A DNA stretch of 31,525 nucleotides from Pelargonium nanum (taxonomy: Eukaryota; Streptophyta; Magnoliopsida; Geraniales; Geraniaceae): NCBI GenBank assembly GCA_036897485.1, contig JAYMTF010000697.1:1-31525 (forward strand), written 5' to 3'. Position 1 is the stretch's first letter; each line of letters opens with the position of its first letter. Shown here in pieces: positions 12,362 through 22,960 of this stretch. The translations under genes were made by a program, and so were the position numbers. The notes under the pieces were generated by a model that saw only the letters and a list, made by a program, of their open reading frames with translations, made no database searches and was not told where the DNA came from.

Positions 12362-15300
12362 ATGGAGAGAAGAGGCCACCGTCACCGTCCGGATCCTCCT
12401 TCTTCTTCGGGCCGGTCAACGCATATCCGGCCACAAAAATTTCAGACCCAAAACGCAAAATCTTCATATTCTGATCGCGCAGCTTCTTATGGCGCCTCCG
12501 ACAATAAAGCCAATTCCCGAAGTAGCAGCTACGAACAAGAGGACAAGGAAGAAGCCGAAGATGTTTCAAATCTTCCCTCCATGGTTGGAACTTGCCCCTA
12601 TATGTGCCCAGGTACTACTAAATTAAGCATCTTTATTCATCAATTTTTCTTTTCAATGGCTTGAATACACACACACACACACACACACACTGAAGCTAAA
12701 GCAGATTTGGGAGAGTAAGACAAGGCTAAATCCAGCATAGATTGTTTAGATTAACTAGTGGATTCTATTGCAATTATAGTGGAATCATGTCATTTAGCTC
12801 TGGTTGATTCAATTTGAACCTAAAATTTCTCATCTTCCTTTGGCTGAAATGGAAGACCAAATCATGATATTTGAAACAATATCAAAATTATTTCACTGTT
12901 TAACTAAAACCCCACACTGAAGAGGTGAGGCTCGTATAGAAAGATTGAAATCCAGCTAACAAGTTTGTTAATTATTTAGTATGAGAGGTCAAGCTCTTAC
13001 ATGTAGTCCGATATTGGATATTAAAACTCACTAACCTGTTTTCTTATTAGAGTACTTTGTTTTGCAGATTCATAGTAACCATGTAGTTCATAGATCAGGC
13101 TGGTTTAGTTGAAATCGTGAAGCAATTGAGATGCTTTATTTGTATCCTGAAATGTATGGCTTGCAGAGTACATCTTTTAATGCTGATAAAAAAAGAAGAG
13201 TAAACCTTTTAATAGTTGTTGTATGTTTTGTGACATACAGAAGGAGAAAGGGCCCAACGTGAGCGGCTACGCGACTTGGCTGTGTTTGAGAGGCTGCATG
13301 GAGATCCTAGGAAATCATCTCCAAGTCTTGCCGTAAAGAAGGTAAATTATACTTATCATGTCTGCAGACTTCATTTGTTATGTCTCTCAAGGTGGATCTT
13401 GTTTTTGAATTGCAACGAGGAAATTCCTAAAGTATGTTGGACATGTCAAACACGTATGCATACATGCTGGTTGGAAGCCACTTGATTTCTTTTTTGCATC
13501 AAATACGTTTACATCTGTAACACATTGTATCACCAAATGTTCAGAATAGGTGATACAGGTAACTATTTTTCGAAAATTTGGTACTTTGAGCATATTGATT
13601 TTTACAACATGCATAATCCATTAGTTTCAGGGATATAGAATTATAGATTCTCTGATTTTATTGCTGATATAGAATTATAGATTCACCAAGCTAATATTTC
13701 TTCATCTTTTTTATTTTTCATACGACTTTTATTGTGTTCTGTTCTATTTGTTTATTTTAGTCTTTGGAAGTTAATTGTTACTGTCCCACACACTTGCACA
13801 CACTTGTGCATATTGTTTTAGTTAAGAGAAAAGTTGCATCACATTTGAGTCTTTTTGTGCATATTGATGCAGAATGCAGTTCACCCTGCATCTCTCTCGC
13901 TAGTTTTGCAGAACTATATCCACAAAGCATACCCAGGTATCGGATGTGCGGCCTCTCCCAGTCCTGGAAGACACTTTGGACTACCTCTTAAACTTGTTGG
14001 ATTCTACAGATCAATCATTTGAAGTGGTTCACGACTTCATCTTTGATAGGACTAGGTCCATAAGGCAAGATCTTAGCATGCAAAACATTGTCAGTGATAA
14101 AGCAATATGCATGTATGAGGAAATGGTACAGTTTTCTGGCCAAGCTTCTCCTTCAATTTTTTTATCATCCAAGTGAATCATCATCTTCTCACTTAGTTTG
14201 TGAATCAGTGGAAAGCTTCATGTAATCTTACTTGATATGCTTCACCATACAGGTTAAATTTCATATCATATCTCACCACAAGCTACGAAACTGCAGTAGC
14301 AGTTCAAACACTTCTTCAATGCATCACCTCAACCTTGAGCAGCTTACAAAAGCTCTAACATCTCTATATAACCTGTATGATGCAAATCGTAATTCCAATA
14401 CTATTTACAAGAATGAAGCTGAGTTTCAGTCATTTTATGTACTACTGCATCTTGGTTCCAACAGCCAACCAATGGTAGATCTGTAAATTTATGTGTGGTT
14501 ATATCAATTGTTTCCTCCCTAATTACATCCATTTAATGGGTAAATAATAGCTATTTTTTATCCACAGGGGGAGTCACTTTCTTTGTGGTTTCGTCACGTA
14601 TCTTCTCTAATTTTAAAGTCGAAGGAAATGTCTGTTGCTCGTAAAGTTTTAAGGTGCTTCAGAACTTTTTGTTTGTTATTAGTAGTTAGGGGTATGTTTT
14701 TCGATTTAGGTGTGAAAATATGTTATCCGATAACATGACTGTATTTCCGAGTAGGTTTTATCGAATGGGCGATTACAAGCGATTTTTATCCACAACAGCA
14801 GATGAGGCATCCTATTTACAGTATTGCATTATTGAACCCTACATCAATGAGGTTTTTTTCTAGTTCTGTTTGACTACACACTTCTTGCTATTTTTGTAGT
14901 TATTGGATCTGTGTAAAAGCTATTAGTTCTTTTACAAACCTTTTTTTAGTAATATTCGCTTTTGCCGAACTCTTTTAGGACCGAGGTGGGTACTGATAGC
15001 TTCCAGTTTTGTTTGTTCGGGTTTTCTTTCAGATGCCACTCGGGTGATTTTTTCCGTTTTTCTAAACGTTGAATTTTAGATATCTAAATTCAAACCCACT
15101 TCATGGTTTTGGAAATTAGTTTTTGTTTTATGATGAATGTTAGTAACGTCTCATAACTGTTTCTTTGTAATGCTTCCTGCTATTATCTCTTCAGTTTGTC
15201 TCAGAAAGCTTTTAAGAGTGTTTGTTGTTTGTTTTCCTTGTTACTACTGAAGGTGCGTGCACTGGCTGTTTCATGTATTAATAATGGGGGTTACAAGCTT

Positions 15301-16027
15301 CATCCATATCCGCTGTCTCAAATATCCAAACTCTTGATGATGAAGGTAAAATTTCCATCGATAAGATTTTTCTGGTTTTGATTTTTAGTTGTTTTAACAT
15401 ATTTCAAACTTTAGAAGAAGCTGTTTATGGCTTTTTTAGGACTCAGAAGTGGAATCCTTTTGTATGGCTTGCGGTCTTGAGACTTGCACGGATGAAGCAG
15501 GCAATAAGTTGCTACCAACCAAACAAACAACCTTCTGTCGACCCAAGGGAGGGTTTCAAAATTACAGCTTTGTGGGTTTGGAACGATTTGAGAGGTAAAT
15601 ATGGTGTGTGCAGTCTAATTTCTTTCTCGTCTCTTATTTTTTCATGATTCCTTTTGTCCTCTTTGTACTGGAGCTCAGTTAAGCTGGTCGTATACACTAA
15701 CATACATGACACAAGAAAAGAAAAAAGTGTTTCATAAGACCGAGCTATAATATAATGACTGAATTGTTTTCTCATGGTTTATCACTGGACTAATGTGGAA
15801 CAAATGTGTTATTATATCAGAGGAAACAGGAATGCTTTAGCCTTACCTTACTCGCGAGTTAATTCACTCGCGGGAAATGTCTTCATATAATGTGACTTGC
15901 CATTGTGCCACTTGTATTTTACAAATGATATTGTAGTTCGATCAACACTTTAGTTAACCTTGTGTTAATCAGTTTTCCCTCATCAATGCAATTATAATAT
16001 TCCAATGTTTTATGCAGTTGGAAGTGA
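12362..16027 (+). CDS. SAC3C: SAC3/GANP-domain family protein, SAC3C-like
   Basis: Nine exons join in phase: 12362-12611, 13241-13341, 13904-14125, 14253-14474, 14568-14653, 14755-14851, 15253-15345, 15440-15594 and a tiny last exon 16018-16027, giving about 411 aa. The N-terminus is basic and low-complexity (about 1-70), then comes the GTCPYMCP motif followed by [20 protein letters not shown], and the SAC3/GANP core with [20 protein letters not shown] and [18 protein letters not shown], which are family hallmarks. SAC3/GANP proteins scaffold TREX-2-type complexes in mRNA export or related RNA/leukocyte-receptor-cluster-like processing; the short form without extra domains matches plant SAC3C. 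The third-exon acceptor was chosen as CTCGCTAG|TTTTGC because it alone gives KK|FCRTIS in phase. The last exon adds only SWK before TGA, so the 3' end is the least certain part. Confidence 0.9.
12667..12690. repeat. (AC)12 microsatellite
   Basis: Twenty-four bases of alternating AC in intron 1 of the SAC3C-like gene, 55 bases after the exon 1 donor. Likely length-polymorphic; no functional role is implied. Confidence 0.95.
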
Positions 16028-16843
16028 GAAGCTTCCCAACCCAGGATTCATCTGGCACGTTGGCTCCAGCAAATGAACTGTAAAAGAACTTAATGAATAT
16101 AATTTCTCTTACTCGGGACTTGTTTTGGTCTGGTAGGGGAGTAAGGTTGTTTTGGGAATATCTGATTTGCTAAACTGACTAGTTTGCCTCAGCAGAGTAA
16201 ACAGGATAGTTCACTTGTAAGTAGATTGTAGTTGTTAAGGCATGAATTTACTGATTCATCATCTAGCAAGTTAATTAAAGGAACGAAGATTAGTAGAGTT
16301 TGTGTGTAAATTACAAAATCATCGCACTACTATGTTGATTAGATTTCCTTAAATTGCAATGGCAAGATATCTTTTTTTGCTTTGAAAATAACAATGGAAA
16401 GAGATGTTTGTGGCTGTTCGAATATATGCTGTTGTGACTACAAAACAAGCCTGTTCAAATTGTACAAATCATAATAGTGTACATTCTCATATGCACAAAT
16501 TAAAAGCTCAATGACCTTATTCTTTTGATTTTATGAGCAAGCGTACTAACTGAGACTCGAACCGCAAGCGCCTTAAATCACTTGCCTCGATGGTAGTTGG
16601 TCCGAATGGCATTATAACTCATGTGACTAAAATTCAAGTTCAAAAAAGTGACTTTTCTAGCATTCAATGACAAAATTTTGCTCCTCACTGTCAATTCCTC
16701 TTACGAACATCCTCAAACATTACATTATCATTGCCCGGTTAGATTTTATATCCCTCACAACTGTACTTTGTACCTGTTACTGTGGCTGGATTGAGATATT
16801 TGAACATAGTAAAATGTTGACAAGCAAAACTAGAAAGACAGCC
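16028..16843. other. convergent 3' region between SAC3C and the membrane-protein gene
   Basis: Holds the SAC3C 3' UTR (from 16028), a probable SINE-like insertion (16516-16663) and the 3' UTR of the minus-strand membrane-protein gene. The plus-strand open frame at 16667-16852 overlaps that UTR and final exon and is not regarded as a gene. Confidence 0.5.
16516..16663 (-). mobile_element. probable tRNA-related SINE fragment, minus strand
   Basis: On the minus strand there is GGCAAGTGATTTAAGGCGCT followed by TGC and the B-box match GGTTCGAGTCTC (about 16552-16563), a layout typical of tRNA-derived SINEs. The octamer TCAATGAC occurs on both flanks (16508-16515 and 16664-16671) and could be a target-site duplication, though eight bases can match by chance. 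It differs from the SINE family at 4726. Confidence 0.5.
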
Positions 16844-19800
16844 TTATGCTGAAAGCAGTGTCACAACAAAGAACATCAAGAGAGCCAGCCCAAAACAAAA
16901 CCCTACGACAGCCATGAAAGCCTGGAAATGAACAAATAGAATATCGATCAACATGTAGAATCATGTTTGTTTATGTACAATTTTGTTTTTCATGTTAAGT
17001 TTGAGTTACCTTTCCCTGAGACTCAAAATTAAATTTGGCGGTGAACCATGACAATCCTCTGTCTACGAAAGGTGCGAGTGCCAGGGCCCTGCACGAAAAG
17101 AAAGAGTAACTCTATGATAATTGAACAGTTCTAACTATGCACACTTAATGGTCTGTTTGGAACGCCAAAAAGAGCTAGACGTTCGAGGGAGACATAGAGT
17201 TTAAACATGTTCGTGAAACGCATCACAACCTTAAACAAAAGATAGGAAGAAAAGTATAACATAATTCAGAACCTATAAAAAATACTCTTCAATAGTGTAC
17301 TACTACTCAGAATCAAACATTCACAACATTAGGGACAACGATCAACTACCCAGTTGCCTCATTCAAGATAGCTTTAAGCAAGACAATCATTGCCATTGAA
17401 CAGAAGTAAGGGAATCTTACTAGTTTATAACGGGTTTTAGTATAGCATCACATATAAGATTGAGATAGTAGATTTTCTGCAGGAAAGCCTTAACTTCTTA
17501 TTCTCTACTTAACATTCATATCTAGACACATGAGAACCTTTTTTCTTTTTTATAGGGAAAACGTGCTGATGCTGATAAACACTGGATCCAGATGAAAGAG
17601 ATCACTGCTTGAGATAATTAACTCGGAAGAAATTTTATGCAGGCTACATTTCCAGGGAATTGTAAAATTTACCTCAATGTTCTAATAGATGACATGGAGA
17701 GGAAATACATTAACATTAAAATCACCAAAGGAATGAAGACTCTCAGCTGAGATAATCAAGCTCAAGATTCAACCAGCTGGGTCTATTAACTATGCAGCCT
17801 GGCAGTTTATTTCTGTTTTGAACTATTCCCATGTATCCAGCTACCAAAGAATATTAGTGGAAACATTCATAACAGTAAATCTATTAAATCAAAGTTGATT
17901 CAGTTAAACCAACATGGAAAGAGCAACAGCACATAAAATATGAGAAACTCTAAATGTTTTGGAAAACTAGAAAAACATGATGCACACTTGAATTGCTATA
18001 TCAGAACAAAAGGTAATAATAATAAATAAAAAAATTGTCAGTTTAGCACCCTCACCCTCCAGCTCTGAGAAGCTTAGTGACTTGGCTTCCAGCCCACACC
18101 ATGGCTAATACTTTAACAAATCTGCAAAACTTAGATAAATTTCATTTCGCATAAACTCTAAAAATACCGGGAGAACAAAAAAAAATGTAACCTTTCAACT
18201 GCAGCAAGATATCCCATTCTTCCGGGTGCAGGAGCAACATAAAACCTATAAAGCAGACAATGAGGTCCTTTTTATGTTATCTCTCATTATCTCTAATCAT
18301 GCTAAGACCATCTAGCAATTTGATAAAAACCCAAATAAATAGTGAGAACTTTCCAAATCACATATTGACTCTGAAACAAACAGATTCTTTAATATGCTAC
18401 TGTAGTAGGAACTGGTAATCTAAATTGAGTTCATTTCAAGAAACCCTCATAGTCTAATACTAGTAAGTAGTGGCAAAAAATATTATATTTGTTCAACACT
18501 TGAATCAATGACTTTTAGGTGGCAATTCCACACATACTGACATGAAAACAATAACTAATATGCATGGATAATTATCACTAACCACACCACCAGAAACGTT
18601 GTAAGATAGTAGGCAGTATTTAGCAGTCCATATGACAGTATCCCTGAAAGTCCATATCTTCTTAATTTCTCGAGCACCCTAAGAAGACCAATACACAAGA
18701 ATGTTACTAGACATGAAAAGAGAATAGAAGAGAAGAGGGAAAGTTAAAATATATAACCTAAATTCCCTTTATGATTGTTCAAGACTTTCCATAAAGTTAG
18801 ATTCTAGAACAGAACACAGAAGATGAATGTATCCTCTGCAAGCATGAGTGCTGCCCTACTTAACTAACGATGAATAATGATGACGCTATGCAGAGGACAG
18901 CAATAACTATCATGCCCTGTTCTATGTTCAGTAAAAAGTGATAGAGTGACCTATCAGAACAATTACTTGGTATGATGACAATATGATAAAATACAAGAAG
19001 AGTTACTAAAACAATATCACATATCATCGTTAAATGTCAGAAGCTTCTTCATATTGGAGCATAACAATATAGTAAGTACTCATTGGACTTCTTGGTGGAG
19101 CCTCCTTGAGGTCTGTTATCCTTTTCTGCTGAACCTACGAAAATATCAATGCTTAAATGTTTGTGTTCATATGAATTCAATGGTAAATGATAGCAGAATA
19201 AGGACATCAATACCCACACATACACAGATTCATTTCCAAGTTACATACTCTCTTAGTCACAAAACGAGTGTCCACTGTCCTTTGTGGTAAGTTAGTTATG
19301 CATAAATTCGCAGTATTATGCCTAAGATAAGTTAGATGGAACCCCTTGATTTTGTTATAATAAAGCCATAAGGAGCGCATGAAGGAAAGTTAAGCACTAA
19401 TCCAATTATCCTTAATTTTTTCCGAAAAATAGTATAATGACAACTCATTTTGGGACGGAGAGGTAGTTATCAATACCTTCATGGTTGGGGGAGTAATTTC
19501 CAGCATCTGACGAACTAAAAACCTACACACAAAGACACAAACTTTAGCTCAATAAGTAGACCACTCTTCAATCTTATTCAGCAGCCACATAACAATGTAC
19601 TTAAAAATAAATAATACAGCCTCATCGCTGAATTTCGCAATTTGTAGCTGTAGCCACAAAGCCTCAACTATTTTTTATAACACAAAGAATAGCTTTTCGT
19701 AATGTTCAAACAAAATTCATGAATTGAGTTCTAAATATCCAGCAATCGAAACTCACATTGCCATCGCCCTGGACAGAGCAGAGCCAACGGTGACGGCAGC

Positions 19801-20122
19801 GGTTCACATGCATTTTTTTCAGATCCGGTGAGTAAAATCGAGTGGAAACCCTAGGGGTACTGGAACTGGAGAATTCATTGAAATCCTTGAACAACAAATT
19901 GAAAAGAAAAATAAAAAACACATGAATCAGAGTAGAAAATAGAGCTTTGAAATCGATAAAATTGCTAGAAATGTAGCTGCGACTGCGATAGTCACCAGGA
20001 AAAGGGACGGCGAGAAGCGAGATATCGCCGGCGATGAAGCAGAGATCCTTAGCAGCTGAGACATTGATAGAGGCTCGATCGCACTGAGAAGATAAAAGGC
20101 GGGAGTGACGAGTCGTTTTCAT
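16844..20122 (-). CDS. Plant membrane protein with three hydrophobic segments, function unknown
   Basis: Eight minus-strand exons join in phase: 20122-19757, 19522-19477, 19125-19080, 18678-18583, 18245-18192, 18121-18056, 17088-17010 and 16921-16844, totalling 276 aa plus TAA. The two 46-bp exons encode a hydrophilic linker (PNHEEKDNRPQGGSTKKSN). After it comes VLEKLRRYGLSGILSYGLLN, then hydrophobic segments at about 164-188, 205-230 (with AMVWAGSQVTKLLRAGGALA) and 252-276 at the extreme C-terminus. The N-terminal 120 residues are Ser/Arg-rich and poor in acidic residues, as in organelle transit peptides, so a plastid or mitochondrial membrane location is plausible but inferred. I recognise this as a conserved plant type but cannot name a family with confidence; a distant relation to DUF1279/FAM210 proteins is a guess from the YG...LN pattern. 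The start is uncertain: ATG at 20122 keeps the frame open, while 55-75 looks like translated leader or intron. Confidence 0.8.
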
Positions 20123-20984
20123 ATGGACCTCATTTTTACGGGACGATTACATAAAACCACGTCACCAATTATTTTACCGGTACAAGTCTCTTAATTTCAC
20201 AGATAACTCATTGTTTTCTTTCTCATTTATATAGCAAATTTTTGCTTTAATAGTAAGTTAAAATTTTGTTAGATTTGCATATTAGCAGCATAGATTTACG
20301 GTGAGTTTTTTCGATTAGTGTGTGCGCAGTGGAATTAGAGATTTATGGCGGTTGCAAAAAAGAAAAATATGGCTTGAAAGATGATGGTTCGATTAGAGCA
20401 TTCGAATCAACTTTTGAGTTTGTTACCAAATCATATGGCAGACGCATAGTGGTGAAGGGCGATCGACAACTATTTTTACGCAATCGTTCTAAATTTCATG
20501 TTCAATCGTTTTTAATTTTTTGCGCTCTTTAGGTGGAGGAAGATGATTCCAGTGCATTCAACTTGCTTATTCAAGTTGACGATGAGGATTTCAGTGCCTT
20601 TGACTTGATTTTTCGGGATGTTGTAATCATTGTGATTCAATTTGATAGTGTTGAGTTTTTGTTTGCGGGTTGGTCTGCGAACCGAGTGCCCCACGAGTTA
20701 GGTCATCAACTTCTTTATCACGCTTGTCTAAATGAATTGATTTTCAAACTTCAAATTTTAAGTTCTCTTTGTTATTATTCCATCTGAATTAATAAATTAG
20801 TAGTTTTTCGTAAAAAAAAGAACTATAGTGGAATTATCTACGTGTCAACTGTGATATTGGCTACAAATTAGGAATAATAATTACGGAAACAGGCCCAGTT
20901 TCACAGTGGCTTGAGGCCCAAAACCACAAAATCATTGAAAAGCCCATTAAAGCGAGGTGATATTAGGGCAACGTAGGAAAGGTA
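20123..20984. other. divergent spacer between membrane-protein and ZRF1 genes
   Basis: About 0.86 kb separates two divergent genes. Short plus-strand frames at 20320-20532 and 20533-20787 have no recognisable domain, and only a stop separates them; they may be decayed coding sequence or chance. The right end carries the ZRF1 promoter elements. Confidence 0.45.
20892..20947 (+). promoter_or_regulatory. cluster of GGCCCA (site II/UP1-like) elements upstream of ZRF1
   Basis: GGCCCA occurs at 20892-20897 and 20915-20920 (the latter as GGCCCAAAA), with AGCCCATTAA at 20941. Such TGGGCY/GGCCCA boxes are TCP-binding elements common in plant promoters of translation-related, growth-associated genes, which fits a ribosome-associated DnaJ protein. 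Their spacing just before the predicted transcription start (about 20980) supports a promoter role; this is inferred from motif knowledge. Confidence 0.5.
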
Positions 20985-22843
20985 GGGACTCGTTCGTTCT
21001 CTTCTCTGCTATCAGTACTCTGTGACCGATAGAGGAAGAGAACGATACTGCCACAAAACAAAAGCCCTCCTCTGCTCTCTTCTTCATCGTCTTCGCCAAA
21101 GGACACCAAAGGTTTGTCCTTATTTTCCTGCTTCTTATCAATCTGTTTGGTTTCCCGGAAAACACTTTTCCTGCAAGAAACCAACTGGTTGGCTCTTTTC
21201 TGCATCCGCCAAAACTTTGGTATTGTGCTATAACGTAGATGTTGTGGTTATGCCTGGTTTTAGGTTATTGTGTTCAGCTCAAATTCAAATTTATTTGCTT
21301 GTTTTTGAATGGTTTGTTTCAGATTTCAAAGCACTGTTCTTGCCTTTTGGTTTTTCAGCTTCTTTTTTTGGTTGGTTTATCAAGTTTCATCGTAAGATTG
21401 TAGCTGTTGAGCTTGTTATTTCATGGGTTTTGGCTTTTGTCTAGTTTACGAATCTCTGAGGTCCATGTATGCATATGTTTGTTATTTATTTGTTTATGTT
21501 TTCTTCTTGTAGTCTTTTGTTTTTGATAAATTTGGTATTTTTTTTACTGTATAAAGTCATATATACCTTCTGTTATTTGTTGTTGATTGTTGTTTTGTGC
21601 TGTGAATTTACTCATGTAGTATTCGCAATGCCCCTTCCTGTATTCTGTTTCAGAATCATAATTTGAGAGTGCATCTGATATGTGATTATTGATATATGTT
21701 TCCCAAAAGTAGATTGCCTGTTACATTACTAGGTTTGGTTCTTAATAGTTTAAAGTGAACTGAGAATGCTATATTGCTATCTATAAGTTGATAAAACCGT
21801 ATCATGCTTTCTTATTTTTATCACTGGAATATTTTTATTAGTATTGGAGGGAATCAGCTGATTTGGTCAAAGTTCTAGGTTCGGAGTTTGTTGGTGTTGT
21901 GAATTAGTGATACAATCTGACCAAATAGTTTCAGTTGAAGTTTTTATTTTTTATTTAACCCGTTTGTACTATGCAGTATGTGTGGCTTAGATGAATGGTT
22001 TTCTTGTAACTAACCTATCATAGCTAATAAAAATTAATTGGTATCTTGCAATTTTTGTTTTAAATTGCAAGTTGTCGTGAGCTATAATAAATTTGTTTTG
22101 TACAATGGCCTACTTATTATTGGTTTATTTATAGTCAATCTAAATTGCTAATGTCTACATATATGTGCATAAAAGTAAATACACATGGTTTCATATATGT
22201 ATGTGTTTTAGGTGAGGTTGGTGTTCTGACTCACATGTAGTTGATCACGATGATGTTAGAGTTAGATTATAGAGTGGTTTCTTACTGAACAGGGGGTTTA
22301 GTACCATGTTGTCTATATGGGTGTACACTAAACAATTCATGTGGTTTAATAACTCTTAAATCCCCCGCCTTCTTAAAAATATTGTCTCTGTTAATTTATT
22401 GTTCACAATTTGATTGCTCTACTTAAGTGAATTGCTTCAGAAATTTTATAATATGAAGAAAACAGAGCCCATTTTTTCTCTCTCTAAGTATCGTGTTTGT
22501 TCTACTAGTGCCGTCTATTAGATTTTGAGTGTAGTAGAAAAAGAGATCTTTAATTATTGGAATTTTAGGTGTTATTTATGCTTGACCCTCTATGCTCTTC
22601 AGCCATCAGTTGAATGGTTTGAAATGTTTTTGGCGTTCATTCATTTGTAAATTTACCCTTTGCTGAGCTCCTTAGGCTAATTCCCTGGTGACTGAGGCCA
22701 TTTTCGTACTCTACTTCATGCCTCGTCTCTTATCATATTCTGTGTGGACAACTTGAATAGTCGTGTAGTCTGTCTAAAGTATCATAATTTATTGGAATAA
22801 ATTTCACATGAATTGCTCTGATTGTGTCTGTTTACTAGTGCAG
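20985..22843 (+). other. 5' UTR exon and 1.7-kb leader intron of ZRF1 (inferred)
   Basis: A GC-richer leader (about 20985-21111) ends CACCAAAG|GTTTGT, and a good acceptor TTTACTAGTGCAG ends at 22843. Between them is T-rich intron-like sequence. The open frames at 21022-21444 and 21469-21666 run through this leader and intron, are Phe/Leu-rich, and are not supported as genes. Long leader introns often raise expression in plants; that role is inferred. Confidence 0.6.
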
Positions 22844-22960
22844 TTTCAACGTCGGCGCAGTTCTTATATTAACTGTGATCTTGAACTGGAGTGAAGCTTC
22901 TTGGATTTCGATATTGGCATATCAGAAAGTTCTTGGCTACATAAATTCTTAGTAAACATT

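Noticed and set aside
19054-19290. 78-codon plus-strand frame overlapping the membrane-protein gene
   Set aside because: It covers the antisense of exon 19125-19080 and intron sequence; the minus-strand reading joins in phase with seven other exons.
21022-21666. Plus-strand frames of 140 and 65 codons before ZRF1
   Set aside because: They span the predicted leader exon, its donor and T-rich intron; composition is that of translated intron.
22901-22960. Extension of ZRF1 by 20 codons upstream of the ATG
   Set aside because: The extension begins on TTG, and the family N-terminus starts at the ATG at 22961; an in-frame stop lies at 22892.
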